Part shown: one piece after another, positions 1 to 8,484 of the stretch | Numbering within the stretch: position 1 is the first letter of the stretch | Layout of the letters: each line of letters begins with the position of its first letter | Source: Heliomicrobium undosum | GTDB lineage: Bacteria > Bacillota > Desulfitobacteriia > Heliobacteriales > Heliobacteriaceae | DNA length: 64,000 bases | Reading direction: 5' to 3' | Assembly (NCBI RefSeq): GCF_009877425.1 | Contig: NZ_WXEY01000003.1 | Location: 124,001 to 188,000 of the forward strand | Position numbers and translations under genes: made by a program | Notes under the pieces: generated by a model | The model's input: only the letters and a program-made list of their open reading frames with translations | Told to the model about the DNA's origin: nothing | Databases searched by the model: none

Positions 1-1
1 G

Positions 2-331
2 CCGCCAGGCGCTGAAAGTTGGTATGTGAACGGGGTAACCCCCGGGGAGATCTATCGAGCCCAGATCGGCCTGAAGGCCCCGGAGGGACAGTTTGTCGTC
101 ATCCTCGCCTCCACGGCTATTCACGTTCCGCCTGCGGGGCCGGCGAAAGGGCTTCCCGGCCGCGCCCTCGCCATCTCCGGCGGCATCCGGCCTGTTGCCT
201 TAGAAGACATGGCGGAGGAGCAGGCAGATGGGCAGGACCGGGAAGACGGTCACGAGCAGGAGCGGGCGCCGCTCAGTTCCTTCTCCCTCTACCGGGGAGA
301 TAGCGAAAGGGGGCAATCGAGTGTCCGTTAA
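2..331 (+). CDS. DUF4912-domain protein, C-terminal part (cut by window start)
   Basis: The reading frame is open from base 2 and ends with TAA at 329-331, giving the last 109 residues. The stretch AESWYVNGV..PGEIYRAQIGL followed by a phenylalanine/valine-rich strand resembles the DUF4912 fold, a small beta-rich domain of unknown function that in Firmicutes often lies directly upstream of GH57/DUF1957 glycan enzymes, as it does here. The last ~40 residues are low-complexity and charged (EEQADGQDREDGHEQER). The stop overlaps the GTG start of the next gene at 321, so the two are probably translationally coupled. The assignment rests on context and remembered family patterns. Confidence 0.55.
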   Translation, partial: PPGAESWYVNGVTPGEIYRAQIGLKAPEGQFVVILASTAIHVPPAGPAKGLPGRALAISGGIRPVALEDMAEEQADGQDREDGHEQERAPLSSFSLYRGDSERGQSSVR

Positions 332-3155
332 AGGGTATTGGGCGCTGGTCCTTCACGCTCACCTCCCCTATGTGCGGCATCCCGAAAAGCCGGAATACAT
401 GGAGGAGCGCTGGCTTTTCGAGGCCTTGACCGAGTGCTATCTGCCGCTCACTGAATCGTGGCTGCGCCTCCGCCGGGAGGAAGTCCCCTTTCAGGTGACC
501 TTGTCGGTGACGCCCTCTCTGGCGGCCATGCTGACAGACAGCCTGCTGCAGGAGCGGTACTTGCGTTATCTCGGAAAAATGCTCGCCCTCGCCGATCAGG
601 AGTTAGAGCGGACCCGGGATGGTCAGGACTTTGCGCCCCTATCCGCCATGTACAAGGAAAAACTGGAGGCCTGCCAGCGCCTCTTTCGCGATGAATGGAA
701 CTGCCGGATCACCGATGCCTGGAAGTCGCTGGCCCAGTCTGGCCATCTCGACCTGTGGACCTCGGCGGCCACCCACGCTTTCCTGCCTTACGCGTCGGAA
801 GGGAGCTGGCGGCCCCAGATCCGGACGGGGGTTGAGCAGCACAAGGCCATCTTCGGTATGGCGCCTCACGGCTTCTGGCTGCCTGAGTGCGCCTACGCTC
901 CCGGTGTGGAAAAAGTGCTTGCCCAGGAGGGGATCGGCTGCTTCGTCGTCGACAACGGCACCTTCCGGCGGGCGTTGCCTGAGCCGGCGGGCTTTTACCA
1001 GCCGCTGCAGATCGGCCATCAGGTGTCGGCCTTCGCCCGCGATCCAGAGACCTCTCACCAGGTCTGGGACAAAAAAAGCGGCTATCCCGGAGACTACGAC
1101 TACCGCGAATTTTACCGTGACATCGGTTACGACCTGCCTTTTGAGGCGGTGGCGCCATACCTGGATACGGATGTGCCGTCTGATACGGGCTTCAAGTATT
1201 ACCGCATCACCGGAAATACTGATCACAAGGAACCCTACCGGCGCGACTGGGCGATGGGCAAGGTCAACCTGCACGCCAGCAACTTCGTCCAAAACCGCTG
1301 CGCCCAGGTGGAGCACCTGAGCGGCGCGATGGCGGAACCGCCCATCGTCGTCTCCCCCTATGACGCCGAGCTTTTCGGCCACTGGTGGTACGAGGGCCCC
1401 GATTTTCTGGAGGCGGTGCTACGCCGGATGGCCTCGCCCGATTCCCCAGCGGCCGCCTCTACGCCGCGCCGCTACCGGGAGGCCCATGGCGCCGGACCGG
1501 CGGGGCGCATCGCCTTCAGCACCTGGGGCGAGGACGGCTTCGGCAAGGTGTGGCTCAGTGTGGGGAACGACTGGGTCTACCGGCACCTGCACCGGGCCGA
1601 AAAAGAGATGGTCGCACTGGCCCAGGCTTTTCCCAAAGCTGAAGGCGACATAGGGCGCGCCTTGAACCAGGCGGCGAGGGAACTGATGCTTGCCCAGTCG
1701 AGTGACTGGCCCTTCATCATGTATACAGGCACGACGGTGGAATACGTCACCCGCCGGTTCGAGGAGCACCTCCAACTGTTCTGGTCCTTGGCCCGCTCCC
1801 TTAGAGAGGGCAAGGTCGATCAGTCAGCCCTTGCCGAGGCGGAGTGGAAGCACCCGCTCTTCGGCGACATCGATTATCTTGATTATGTCAGCTTTAACCG
1901 TCCCCTCGCCGAGGCAGCCTCCGCCCAGGCAGTTCCTTTCATCAAGGGAGAACCGGTATGGATGTTGACCTGGGAATACCCGCCGCGGGTGGTGGGCGGA
2001 CTGGGACGGGCCGTGGCCGACCTGAGCAAGGCCCTCGTCGCCCAGGGTGTGCCCGTAACCGTATTTACCTGCGCCGTCCCCGGTTGCGCCGACCGTGAAA
2101 TCGTCGACGGCGTGACGATCATCCGCCTGCCTGTTCCAGGAGCGCCCCAGGAAGCCGGTTTCCTTGATTGGGTCTATCGCTTCAACATGGCACTCCTAGC
2201 CGGGGTGACGGCGGAAGCAAGTTCAGGACTGCCTTCGATCATCCACGCCCATGACTGGCTGGTCGGCCTAGCGGCCCGGGAGATCCGCAGTAAAACCAAC
2301 GTTCCCCTGGCCGTCACGATCCACGCGACAGAGCACGGGCGCCAGCGCGGCCTCTGGAACGACTTGCAGCGCAGCATCCACCGGGCCGAAGCGGAACTGG
2401 TGTCCGCCGCCGACGGCCTGATCGCCTGTTCCGACTACATGACCCGCGAGGTCTCCCTCCTCTTCGACGCCCCTTGGACGGAGATCAGCACCATCGCCAA
2501 CGGCGTCGATCCGGCCAATGTGGCGCCCCTTCCCGGCGAAGGCAAGCCCATCGAGGCCTTTTGCCAGCCCGGTGAAGAGCTTATCTTCCACGTGGGACGC
2601 CTGGTGACGGAAAAAGGCTCGCCGGTCCTGGTGGAGGCGATGCCGTCGGTGTTGCGTCGTCGCCCGCAGGCGCGCCTGGTCATCGCCGGCAAAGGCCCCT
2701 TGCTGGAGACCTTAAAGGAGCGGGCGGCTGAGTTGGGTGTCGGCGAAAAGATCACCTTTGCCGGTTTTGTCGATGACAGCACCCGCAACCGACTGCTCAC
2801 TTCAGCCGATGTGGCTGTCTTCCCCAGCCTCTACGAACCCTTCGGCATCGTGGCGCTCGAAGCGATGGCGGCGGGAACGCCGGTCATCGTCGGCGATGCC
2901 GGCGGGCTCGGGGAGATCATCCGCCACGGTCAGAACGGTCTCAAGGTTCCGCCAGGCGACGCCGAGGCCTTGGCTGACGCCATCGTTCAGGTTCTTGCTG
3001 ATCGCGATGGGGCAGCGGCCATGGTCCGCGAGGCCTTGCGGGAGGTCGACGAGCTCTACGGATGGGATACCATCGCCGAACAGACGGCTGCTCTCTACCG
3101 GCGAGCCACCGTCAAGCGGCTAACCTCCGGCGCTGTCAGTGAGGCAGAGGGCTAG
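321..3155 (+). CDS. GH57 1,4-alpha-glucan branching enzyme fused to a GT4 glycosyltransferase
   Basis: This 944-residue protein joins two enzymes. Residues 1-530 are a GH57/DUF1957 domain: HAHLPYV at 12-18, probable nucleophile E189 in WLPECAY, and probable acid/base D348 in SPYDAELFGHWW. Residues ~545-930 are a GT-B glycosyltransferase of glycogen-synthase/GT4 type, with WEYPPRVVGGLG at its start, HAHDWL, VGRLVTEKG and the E-x7-E segment YEPFGIVALEAMAAG. A role in making and branching an alpha-glucan reserve is inferred. GTG 321 is preferred to the upstream ATG 228 because GAAAGGGGG (304-312) sits at good distance and the GH57 fold begins right after it. No signal peptide is visible, so it should be cytoplasmic. 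Confidence 0.85.
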   Translation: MSVKGYWALVLHAHLPYVRHPEKPEYMEERWLFEALTECYLPLTESWLRLRREEVPFQVTLSVTPSLAAMLTDSLLQERYLRYLGKMLALADQELERTRDGQDFAPLSAMYKEKLEACQRLFRDEWNCRITDAWKSLAQSGHLDLWTSAATHAFLPYASEGSWRPQIRTGVEQHKAIFGMAPHGFWLPECAYAPGVEKVLAQEGIGCFVVDNGTFRRALPEPAGFYQPLQIGHQVSAFARDPETSHQVWDKKSGYPGDYDYREFYRDIGYDLPFEAVAPYLDTDVPSDTGFKYYRITGNTDHKEPYRRDWAMGKVNLHASNFVQNRCAQVEHLSGAMAEPPIVVSPYDAELFGHWWYEGPDFLEAVLRRMASPDSPAAASTPRRYREAHGAGPAGRIAFSTWGEDGFGKVWLSVGNDWVYRHLHRAEKEMVALAQAFPKAEGDIGRALNQAARELMLAQSSDWPFIMYTGTTVEYVTRRFEEHLQLFWSLARSLREGKVDQSALAEAEWKHPLFGDIDYLDYVSFNRPLAEAASAQAVPFIKGEPVWMLTWEYPPRVVGGLGRAVADLSKALVAQGVPVTVFTCAVPGCADREIVDGVTIIRLPVPGAPQEAGFLDWVYRFNMALLAGVTAEASSGLPSIIHAHDWLVGLAAREIRSKTNVPLAVTIHATEHGRQRGLWNDLQRSIHRAEAELVSAADGLIACSDYMTREVSLLFDAPWTEISTIANGVDPANVAPLPGEGKPIEAFCQPGEELIFHVGRLVTEKGSPVLVEAMPSVLRRRPQARLVIAGKGPLLETLKERAAELGVGEKITFAGFVDDSTRNRLLTSADVAVFPSLYEPFGIVALEAMAAGTPVIVGDAGGLGEIIRHGQNGLKVPPGDAEALADAIVQVLADRDGAAAMVREALREVDELYGWDTIAEQTAALYRRATVKRLTSGAVSEAEG

Positions 3156-3255
3156 GATTCCCGCGCCTTTCCAGAGGATTTCCGCCGCTCTGTGTCTAAC
3201 TGGATGATACCGAGGGTCCCTTTATCATCGTAGGGGAAAGGCGGGTTCATGCCCG

Positions 3256-4449
3256 GTGGCCATTGGCGGCAATCGCAAAAAAAGCAACCCCTGGGGGGAC
3301 AGGCCCCCCTTGGGGTCGGACATATTGGAACAATTACGGCAAGAGCGATCACCGGCGACCGAGGGAGCGCGCGCCATCGGCGCACCCCCCGGAACGCCTG
3401 AGTCAGCCATATCTGGCGATGCGGCATCCCCGGCGATCAGCCGCCGCAGGATGTTTTGGGGCGCCTTTGCGGCGGTGACCGCCGGCCTGGCAGGCTGGTT
3501 CGGCAGCCGCCAACTGAACGCCGAAAAACCGGTTCCTGTCGTGCTGCCAGCTGCGACGTTGCCGGAACGGCGGCTCGACCTCGGACGGATGCGCAGCCAT
3601 GTGGTGCTGCTGGCGCAACCGGATTGGCAGGGACGCCTTGCCGGCGGCCGGGGTGCCCTTCAGGCCGGCGAGTATGTAGCCCAACTGTGGGAAAAGTGGG
3701 GAATCGAGCCAAGAGGGGAAGGGGGAACCTATTTCCAAACCTTCCCCGTTCCGTCGTTTTCCTTGTCGAATGTGAACGGCCGCATGCGCCTCCTGCCCCG
3801 GACCGGGGACGGGGGGACGGCCGATAACCTGATCGGGTTCATCCCCGGGCGGGATCCCCGGCTGCGCAACAAAGTCGTGGCCCTTTCGGCCCATTATGAC
3901 CACCTGGGGGCCTGGGATGGGGCGCTGTACCCCGGCGCCAACGACAACGCCTCTGGGGTGGCCGTCTTGCTGGAGATCGCCTGCGCCGCCGTACAGACGC
4001 CGCCACGCTGCAGCCTCGCTTTTTTCTTGTTCTCCGGCGAAGAGGGCGGGCTGCTGGGGTCAAAACACTATGCGGAACACCCGACGATTCCGCTGGAGGA
4101 TATGATCGGCCTGATCAACCTGGACACGGTCGGCAACGGCGATGAGCGCGATTTCATCTGTTGGATGCCTGATCAGTATCCCTGGCTGTCTTGCCTGGAT
4201 GAAGCGGGTAAGGCGGCCGGGGTGCGGCTTTATCCCCAGGATCATGGCGGTCACAACAGCGATCACCAGCCCTTTGTCGACAAGGGGGTGGCTGCGATCA
4301 CTGTGCTGTCGGCCACCTGGTTGGAGGGGAATCACACGCCCCAGGATGGTCTCAGCCTGATCCGTCCGGAGAAGTTGGCGCGGATCGCCGAGTGGAGTTG
4401 GCGGGCGATATACACTTTGGCCGAGACAGCGGGGAAAAGGGGCGGATAA
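3256..4449 (+). CDS. M28-family zinc aminopeptidase with N-terminal membrane/Tat-like signal
   Basis: This is a 397-residue protein of the M28 (aminopeptidase Y/S) family. The full set of di-zinc ligands is visible: H and D in SAHYDHLG, D in PGANDNASG, the E-E pair in FSGEEGG, D in NLDTVGNGD and H in GGHNSDHQPF. Around residues 55-80 SRRRMF is followed by a hydrophobic run (FAAVTAGLAGWFG), like a twin-arginine signal or membrane anchor preceded by a long charged cytoplasmic tail. The catalytic domain is therefore probably extracellular. Substrate is unknown. The GTG start is weakly supported, with a GGGGAAAGG site about 15 bases upstream. The next gene follows after 3 bases. Confidence 0.8.
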   Translation: MAIGGNRKKSNPWGDRPPLGSDILEQLRQERSPATEGARAIGAPPGTPESAISGDAASPAISRRRMFWGAFAAVTAGLAGWFGSRQLNAEKPVPVVLPAATLPERRLDLGRMRSHVVLLAQPDWQGRLAGGRGALQAGEYVAQLWEKWGIEPRGEGGTYFQTFPVPSFSLSNVNGRMRLLPRTGDGGTADNLIGFIPGRDPRLRNKVVALSAHYDHLGAWDGALYPGANDNASGVAVLLEIACAAVQTPPRCSLAFFLFSGEEGGLLGSKHYAEHPTIPLEDMIGLINLDTVGNGDERDFICWMPDQYPWLSCLDEAGKAAGVRLYPQDHGGHNSDHQPFVDKGVAAITVLSATWLEGNHTPQDGLSLIRPEKLARIAEWSWRAIYTLAETAGKRGG

Positions 4450-4452
4450 TAA

Positions 4453-5472
4453 ATGGAACGCTATATGAAACAGATTCGCTTCGGCGCCTTCGGGGAAGCG
4501 GGGCAGCGTCGATTGGGCCAGTCGACGGCGCTGGTCGCCGGCGTGGGCGCCCTGGGGACTCATCTCGCCAACACCCTCGCCAGGGCCGGTGTGGGAAAAC
4601 TGGTGCTGGTCGATCGCGATTTCGTCGAATTGTCGAACCTGCAGCGCCAGATCCTCTACGATGAAGCTGATGCAGCGGCCATGGTTCCCAAAGCGGTGGC
4701 GGCCAAGCAGAAGTTGCAAGCCATCAACAGTGAGATCCGGGTCGAAGCCATCGTGGCCGACATCCACTGGGCCAATCTGCCGCAACTGCTGGACGGGGTG
4801 GACCTTGTCCTCGACGGCAGCGACAATTTTGACCTGCGCTATCTGCTCAATGACGCCTGTGTGCAGGCAGGCATCCCCTGGATTTACGGCGGAGTAACGG
4901 GCGCCCACGGTATGGCCATGGTCGTCCGTCCCGGACGGGGGCCGTGCCTGCGCTGCTTAATCCCTTCACCGCCGCCGCCCGGATCGGCGCCCACCTGTGA
5001 CATGGCCGGTATCCTGGCGCCGGCGATCCAGATGATCACGGCCTTTCAGGCCGTCGAGGCGATGAAGCTCCTGGCCGGACGGGAGGACGAACTCGCTGGC
5101 GGGCTCTTTTCCGTCGACCTCTGGAACAACCGCTATGACCTGATCGACCTGGCTGCGGCGCGCCGGGACGACTGCCCGGCCTGCGGCCGCGGGGATTTTC
5201 CCTTCCTCGCCGGCCGGGAGGAGATGCAGGCGACCCCGCTCTGCGGTTCCAATGCCGTCCAGATCACGCCGGCCCGGCCGGCCGAACTGGACCTGGAGAT
5301 TATGTCGGAGCGCCTCTCGGGCGCCGGGAAGGTCGAGGTCACGCCCTACCTGCTCCGGTTTTCCTCGGCTGAAGGCGAGATGGTGCTCTTTCGCGACGGA
5401 CGGGCGATGATCCGGGGGACGCAGGATCCGGTCAAGGCGAAGGCTGTTTACACGCGTTTCACCGGCGCGTAA
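4453..5472 (+). CDS. ThiF/MoeB/HesA-family adenylyltransferase
   Basis: An E1-like enzyme of 339 residues. RFGAFGEAGQRRL and the Rossmann glycines GVGALGTHLANTLARAG lead to VLVDRDFVELSNLQRQ, the ATP-binding signature of ThiF/MoeB. CLRC and CPAC provide the four cysteines of the usual structural zinc. The family activates the C-terminal glycine of ubiquitin-like sulfur carriers (ThiS, MoaD) as an adenylate. A C-terminal extension (~270-339) resembles the small domain seen after some MoeB/ThiF proteins rather than a rhodanese. No sulfur-carrier gene is adjacent, so thiamine, molybdopterin and other partners stay open. It begins 3 bases after the M28 gene and is probably co-transcribed with it. 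Confidence 0.8.
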   Translation: MERYMKQIRFGAFGEAGQRRLGQSTALVAGVGALGTHLANTLARAGVGKLVLVDRDFVELSNLQRQILYDEADAAAMVPKAVAAKQKLQAINSEIRVEAIVADIHWANLPQLLDGVDLVLDGSDNFDLRYLLNDACVQAGIPWIYGGVTGAHGMAMVVRPGRGPCLRCLIPSPPPPGSAPTCDMAGILAPAIQMITAFQAVEAMKLLAGREDELAGGLFSVDLWNNRYDLIDLAAARRDDCPACGRGDFPFLAGREEMQATPLCGSNAVQITPARPAELDLEIMSERLSGAGKVEVTPYLLRFSSAEGEMVLFRDGRAMIRGTQDPVKAKAVYTRFTGA

Positions 5473-5582
5473 CCGTGGGCCGCGACAGCGCATATGGCAT
5501 CGGCTCCGAACAAATCCGATGAATCACGGGTTGAAACGTAGGAATCATTTGCAACAAAGAATCAATCGCAAGCGACGGGGGA

Positions 5583-6149
5583 ATGACGGTATTGGACTGG
5601 ATTGTGGGGATCACGGGAGCAAGCGGCTCCATTTACGGCCTGCGGCTGATCGAGACGATGCAGGAATTAGGGATGTGTCCCCACCTCGTCGTTTCCGAGG
5701 CCGGTGAGCGCGTCCTGCGGGAAGAGACAGGCAAGTCCCTGGCCGAGGTCGCTGCGGGGTGCCGCCTTCATGACGTGCGAGATGTAGGGGCCGCCATCGC
5801 CTCCGGTTCCTTCCCGGCGGCAGGCATGATCGTCATCCCCTGTTCGATGCACACAGTGGCGGCCATGGCCCTCGGTCTCGCCGACAACCTGCTTACCCGT
5901 GCCGCTGATGTGACGCTGAAAGAGGGACGGCCGCTGATTGTCGTCCCCCGGGAGACGCCGCTGCACCTGATCCACCTGGAAAACCTGAGGCGCCTCGCCC
6001 AAGCGGGGGCGAGGATCGTTCCGGCCATGCCGGCTTTCTATCACCGGCCAACGACGATGATCGAATTGGTGGACTTCGTGGTGGGGAAGGTTCTGGATCA
6101 GGCTGGCATCACACACCAGTTATTCAAGCGATGGGGGGAGACGGAATAA
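5583..6149 (+). CDS. ubiX: UbiX-like flavin prenyltransferase
   Basis: 188 residues, the normal length for UbiX/Pad1 flavoproteins. GITGASGSIYGLRLIE near the N terminus, IPCSMHTVAAMALGLADNLLTRAADV in the middle and RETPLHLIHLENL are family signatures. UbiX prenylates reduced FMN with dimethylallyl phosphate to make the cofactor for UbiD-type decarboxylases. No ubiD lies in this window, so the partner must be elsewhere, possibly in menaquinone synthesis. The ATG is preceded by GACGGGGGA. The gene is followed by a strong terminator that separates it from the dcw cluster. Confidence 0.9.
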   Translation: MTVLDWIVGITGASGSIYGLRLIETMQELGMCPHLVVSEAGERVLREETGKSLAEVAAGCRLHDVRDVGAAIASGSFPAAGMIVIPCSMHTVAAMALGLADNLLTRAADVTLKEGRPLIVVPRETPLHLIHLENLRRLAQAGARIVPAMPAFYHRPTTMIELVDFVVGKVLDQAGITHQLFKRWGETE

Positions 6150-6174
6150 TCCCCCAAAATGCATAGGACTTGAG

Positions 6175-6206
6175 GGACCCCGGGCACAGGACCGGGGTCC
6201 TTTTTT
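6175..6206 (+). terminator. Rho-independent terminator after ubiX
   Basis: A perfect 9-bp stem (6175-6183 with 6192-6200, GGACCCCGG/CCGGGGTCC), an 8-nt loop and six T's. Confidence 0.93.
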
Positions 6207-6257
6207 CATCTTTACCCTAAATTTTTCCTCAAACAAGGCAGGAAAACCGGGCGATGC

Positions 6258-6304
6258 GTGGAATGAAGTGGTGTGCAGTGGTAGAAAAGTGGTTTAAAGT
6301 GGTG
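6258..6304 (+). promoter_or_regulatory. MraZ operator: five phased GTGG repeats
   Basis: GTGG occurs at 6258, 6268, 6278, 6289 and 6299, so one face of the helix carries five direct repeats with 10/10/11/10-bp spacing. MraZ proteins are known to autoregulate dcw operons by binding such direct repeats just upstream of mraZ. The last repeat ends 10 bases before the mraZ ATG, so binding could also affect translation initiation. I see no convincing sigma-A promoter between the terminator and these repeats. Confidence 0.85.
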
Positions 6305-6314
6305 GGACACGCCG

Positions 6315-6746
6315 ATGTTCATGGGGGAATACCAGCATGCCATCGATCCGAAAGGCCGGTTGTTTATGCCGGCCCGCTTGCGGGAGTCCCTGGGCGAGGC
6401 CTTTGTGGCCACCAAGGGGCTTGATGGTTGTTTGTTCGTATACCCCAAGGAAGAGTGGAAACGGCTCGAAGAAAAGCTGAAGGCGCTCCCCTTCACGCGG
6501 GCCGACGCCCGGGCTTTTCAACGGTTCTTCTTCTCCGGCGCCGGCGAATGTGAAGTGGACAAGCAGGGCAGAATACTGGTTCCCGCTCACCTGCGCGAAC
6601 ATGCGGCCTTGGAAAAAGACGTCGTCATTATCGGCGCCGGCGCTCGCGTGGAGATCTGGAGCCAGGAGCGCTGGAGAGAGTATAACGAGAAAGCGGCGCC
6701 ATCCTATGAAGAGGTGGCGGAGAAACTGATCGACTTTGACCTGTAG
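6315..6746 (+). CDS. mraZ: Transcriptional regulator MraZ
   Basis: 143 residues with the two SpoVT/AbrB-like halves typical of Mra[22 protein letters not shown] at the N terminus and the repeated [16 protein letters not shown] near residues 78-93. It is the conserved first gene of the dcw cluster and binds direct repeats in front of its own gene, which are visible at 6258-6304. The start is ATG 6315 with a weak GGTGGGA site that overlaps the last operator repeat. It is followed by rsmH after 56 bases. Confidence 0.96.
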   Translation: MFMGEYQHAIDPKGRLFMPARLRESLGEAFVATKGLDGCLFVYPKEEWKRLEEKLKALPFTRADARAFQRFFFSGAGECEVDKQGRILVPAHLREHAALEKDVVIIGAGARVEIWSQERWREYNEKAAPSYEEVAEKLIDFDL

Positions 6747-6802
6747 GTTGACCGGGCCGGTTTTCGGCGACGGGTCGCCGATCACTGGACGGAGGTTGCC
6801 CT

Positions 6803-7744
6803 ATGGTTTTTCATCACATCCCCGTGTTGTTGCATCAGGTGCTGGAGGTGTTGCAACCGCGCCCCGAGGGTGTCTACTTGGACGGAACGGTGGGTGGCGG
6901 CGGTCACAGCGCGGCAATATTGGAAAAGATATCGGGACGAGGGAGGTTGATCGGACTTGATCAGGACCCGACAGCCCTTGCGGCGGCCGGGCGCAACCTA
7001 GCCTCTTTCGGTGACCGGGTGACGCTGGTGCGGTCCAATTTCCGCCGCATCGGCGCTGTCGTCGCTGAACTGGGCCTCATGGGGAAGATCGACGGAATCC
7101 TGCTCGATATCGGCGTCTCCTCTCACCAACTGGATGAGGCGGAACGAGGGTTTACCTACCGGATGGATGCTCCCCTCGACATGCGGATGAACCCCGAGAG
7201 CGCGCTGACAGCGGCCAAATTGCTCAATGAAGCGCCAGAAGGGGAGATCGCTCGCATCCTCCGCGATTACGGCGAAGAGCGGTGGGCGAAACGGATCGCC
7301 CAGTTTATCGTGAAGCGCCGTGCCGAACAAGCCCTGGAGCGGACGGGCGAACTGGTCGATATCATCCGCGCCGCCATCCCGGCGGCGGCCCGCCAGGAAG
7401 GAGGGCACCCGGCGAAGCGGACCTTTCAGGCCCTGCGGATCGCTGTCAACGATGAACTCGGGGCGCTGGAAGAGGCGCTGCCTGCGGCTTTGGAGGCCCT
7501 TGCCCCGGGCGGCAGGTTGGCCGTGATCAGCTTCCACTCCCTGGAAGATCGGATCGTCAAGAACTTTTTTGCGGAACAGGCGAGAGGTTGCCTCTGTCCG
7601 CCGGACTTCCCTGTCTGCGCCTGTGGAAATCGGCCGAAGGTGAAGATCATCACCAGAAAACCGCTGGTCGGTTCCGACGAGGAGATGCAAGCAAACCCCC
7701 GCGCTCAGAGCGCCAAGCTGAGGGCGGCCGAGAAAATAGGATAA
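6803..7744 (+). CDS. rsmH: 16S rRNA (cytosine-1402-N4)-methyltransferase RsmH (MraW)
   Basis: 313 residues, the normal RsmH length. [13 protein letters not shown] is the conserved N terminus, [10 protein letters not shown] is the SAM-binding loop, and [20 protein letters not shown] and [14 protein letters not shown] are characteristic. It methylates the ribosomal P site and is the usual second dcw gene. ATG 6803 follows GGAGGTTGCCCT. Confidence 0.96.
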   Translation: MVFHHIPVLLHQVLEVLQPRPEGVYLDGTVGGGGHSAAILEKISGRGRLIGLDQDPTALAAAGRNLASFGDRVTLVRSNFRRIGAVVAELGLMGKIDGILLDIGVSSHQLDEAERGFTYRMDAPLDMRMNPESALTAAKLLNEAPEGEIARILRDYGEERWAKRIAQFIVKRRAEQALERTGELVDIIRAAIPAAARQEGGHPAKRTFQALRIAVNDELGALEEALPAALEALAPGGRLAVISFHSLEDRIVKNFFAEQARGCLCPPDFPVCACGNRPKVKIITRKPLVGSDEEMQANPRAQSAKLRAAEKIG

Positions 7745-7778
7745 GAGGGTCTTCTAGAGGACGAGGAGGTTGCATAGG

Positions 7779-8339
7779 TTGAAACAAGCCACCGCCCGTG
7801 TGCTCGACCATTTCGAGGATGTACGGCCGGCATCGCCTCCGCCTGAAGCGCCGAAAGTCGTCCCGAAAGTGAAGGTCAGCGGAAAAAACAAGCGGCAGGT
7901 CATCACCGCCGCATTCTTGGTGATGGCCTGCGGGATCACTGTCGTTTCGCAGTATGCCGCCGTGGCCTTTGAGGCCAAGACGGTGAACCAGTTGCGCTCC
8001 GATCTGACGAAAGAGAAAAACGCCTTGGACCACCTGCGGGTAGATGTGAACCGGCTTAAATCGCTGGAGCGCGTGGAAACGGTGGCAATAAGTAAAATGG
8101 GCATGCAGAGGCCGAAATATGAAAAGGTGCTCGCCATCTCCGGAGCGACCGGGGCTGCCAAGGCGGGCGCGGCCGGGGCGACGCTCGCAGCGGCTAGCGT
8201 AAGCCAGGGGGCCGAGAAAACCGGTGAGGACAGAACACAAACTGCAGCGGCCGATCCGGAACAGGCGCCTGTCGGCGATAATCCCTTCGCTGCCGCCGTC
8301 ACGCGCTTCTTTCAACGCATCACCTTTGGTATGCTCTGA
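7779..8339 (+). CDS. ftsL: FtsL-like cell division protein
   Basis: A small bitopic membrane protein of 186 residues. Residues ~1-45 are basic and cytoplasmic, ~46-68 form one membrane helix (VITAAFLVMACGITVVSQYAA), and ~70-105 form a heptad-like coiled coil (TVNQLRSDLTKEKNALDHLRVDVNRL, shown here across two segments of the protein) ending in MGMQRPKYE. This is the FtsL layout, and it sits between rsmH and the transpeptidase. The C-terminal ~60 residues are an alanine-rich, low-complexity tail. TTG 7779 is chosen over TTG 7770 because GAGGAGGT (7763-7770) would overlap the earlier codon. Confidence 0.85.
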   Translation: MKQATARVLDHFEDVRPASPPPEAPKVVPKVKVSGKNKRQVITAAFLVMACGITVVSQYAAVAFEAKTVNQLRSDLTKEKNALDHLRVDVNRLKSLERVETVAISKMGMQRPKYEKVLAISGATGAAKAGAAGATLAAASVSQGAEKTGEDRTQTAAADPEQAPVGDNPFAAAVTRFFQRITFGML

Positions 8340-8359
8340 TCCGAGGCTCGAAAGCCCCC

Positions 8360-8389
8360 TTGCCCTTGGTGAGAAATTGATCCTATAAT
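8360..8389 (+). promoter_or_regulatory. Putative sigma-A promoter for spoVD
   Basis: TTGCCC (8360-8365), an 18-bp spacer and a perfect TATAAT (8384-8389). It would give a leader of about 90 bases before spoVD. Confidence 0.6.
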
Positions 8390-8418
8390 GGTAGGCGTGG
8401 AAGGTCGGGCCCGTGTGT

Positions 8419-8462
8419 CCAGGCGATTCCTCCCGGGATTGGCCTGGGAGGTTTTGGTTTTT
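8419..8462 (+). terminator. Terminator or attenuator in the spoVD leader
   Basis: Stem 8429-8437 with 8443-8451 (9 bp, one G-U), a 5-nt loop, then TTTTGGTTTTT. An alternative hairpin, CCAGGC 8419-8424 with GCCTGG 8442-8447, uses the 3' arm of the terminator and excludes it. It lies between a likely promoter and the spoVD start, so it either ends mraZ-ftsL transcripts or attenuates spoVD. Confidence 0.6.
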
Positions 8463-8484
8463 ATGGGAATAAGGGGAGGATAAT

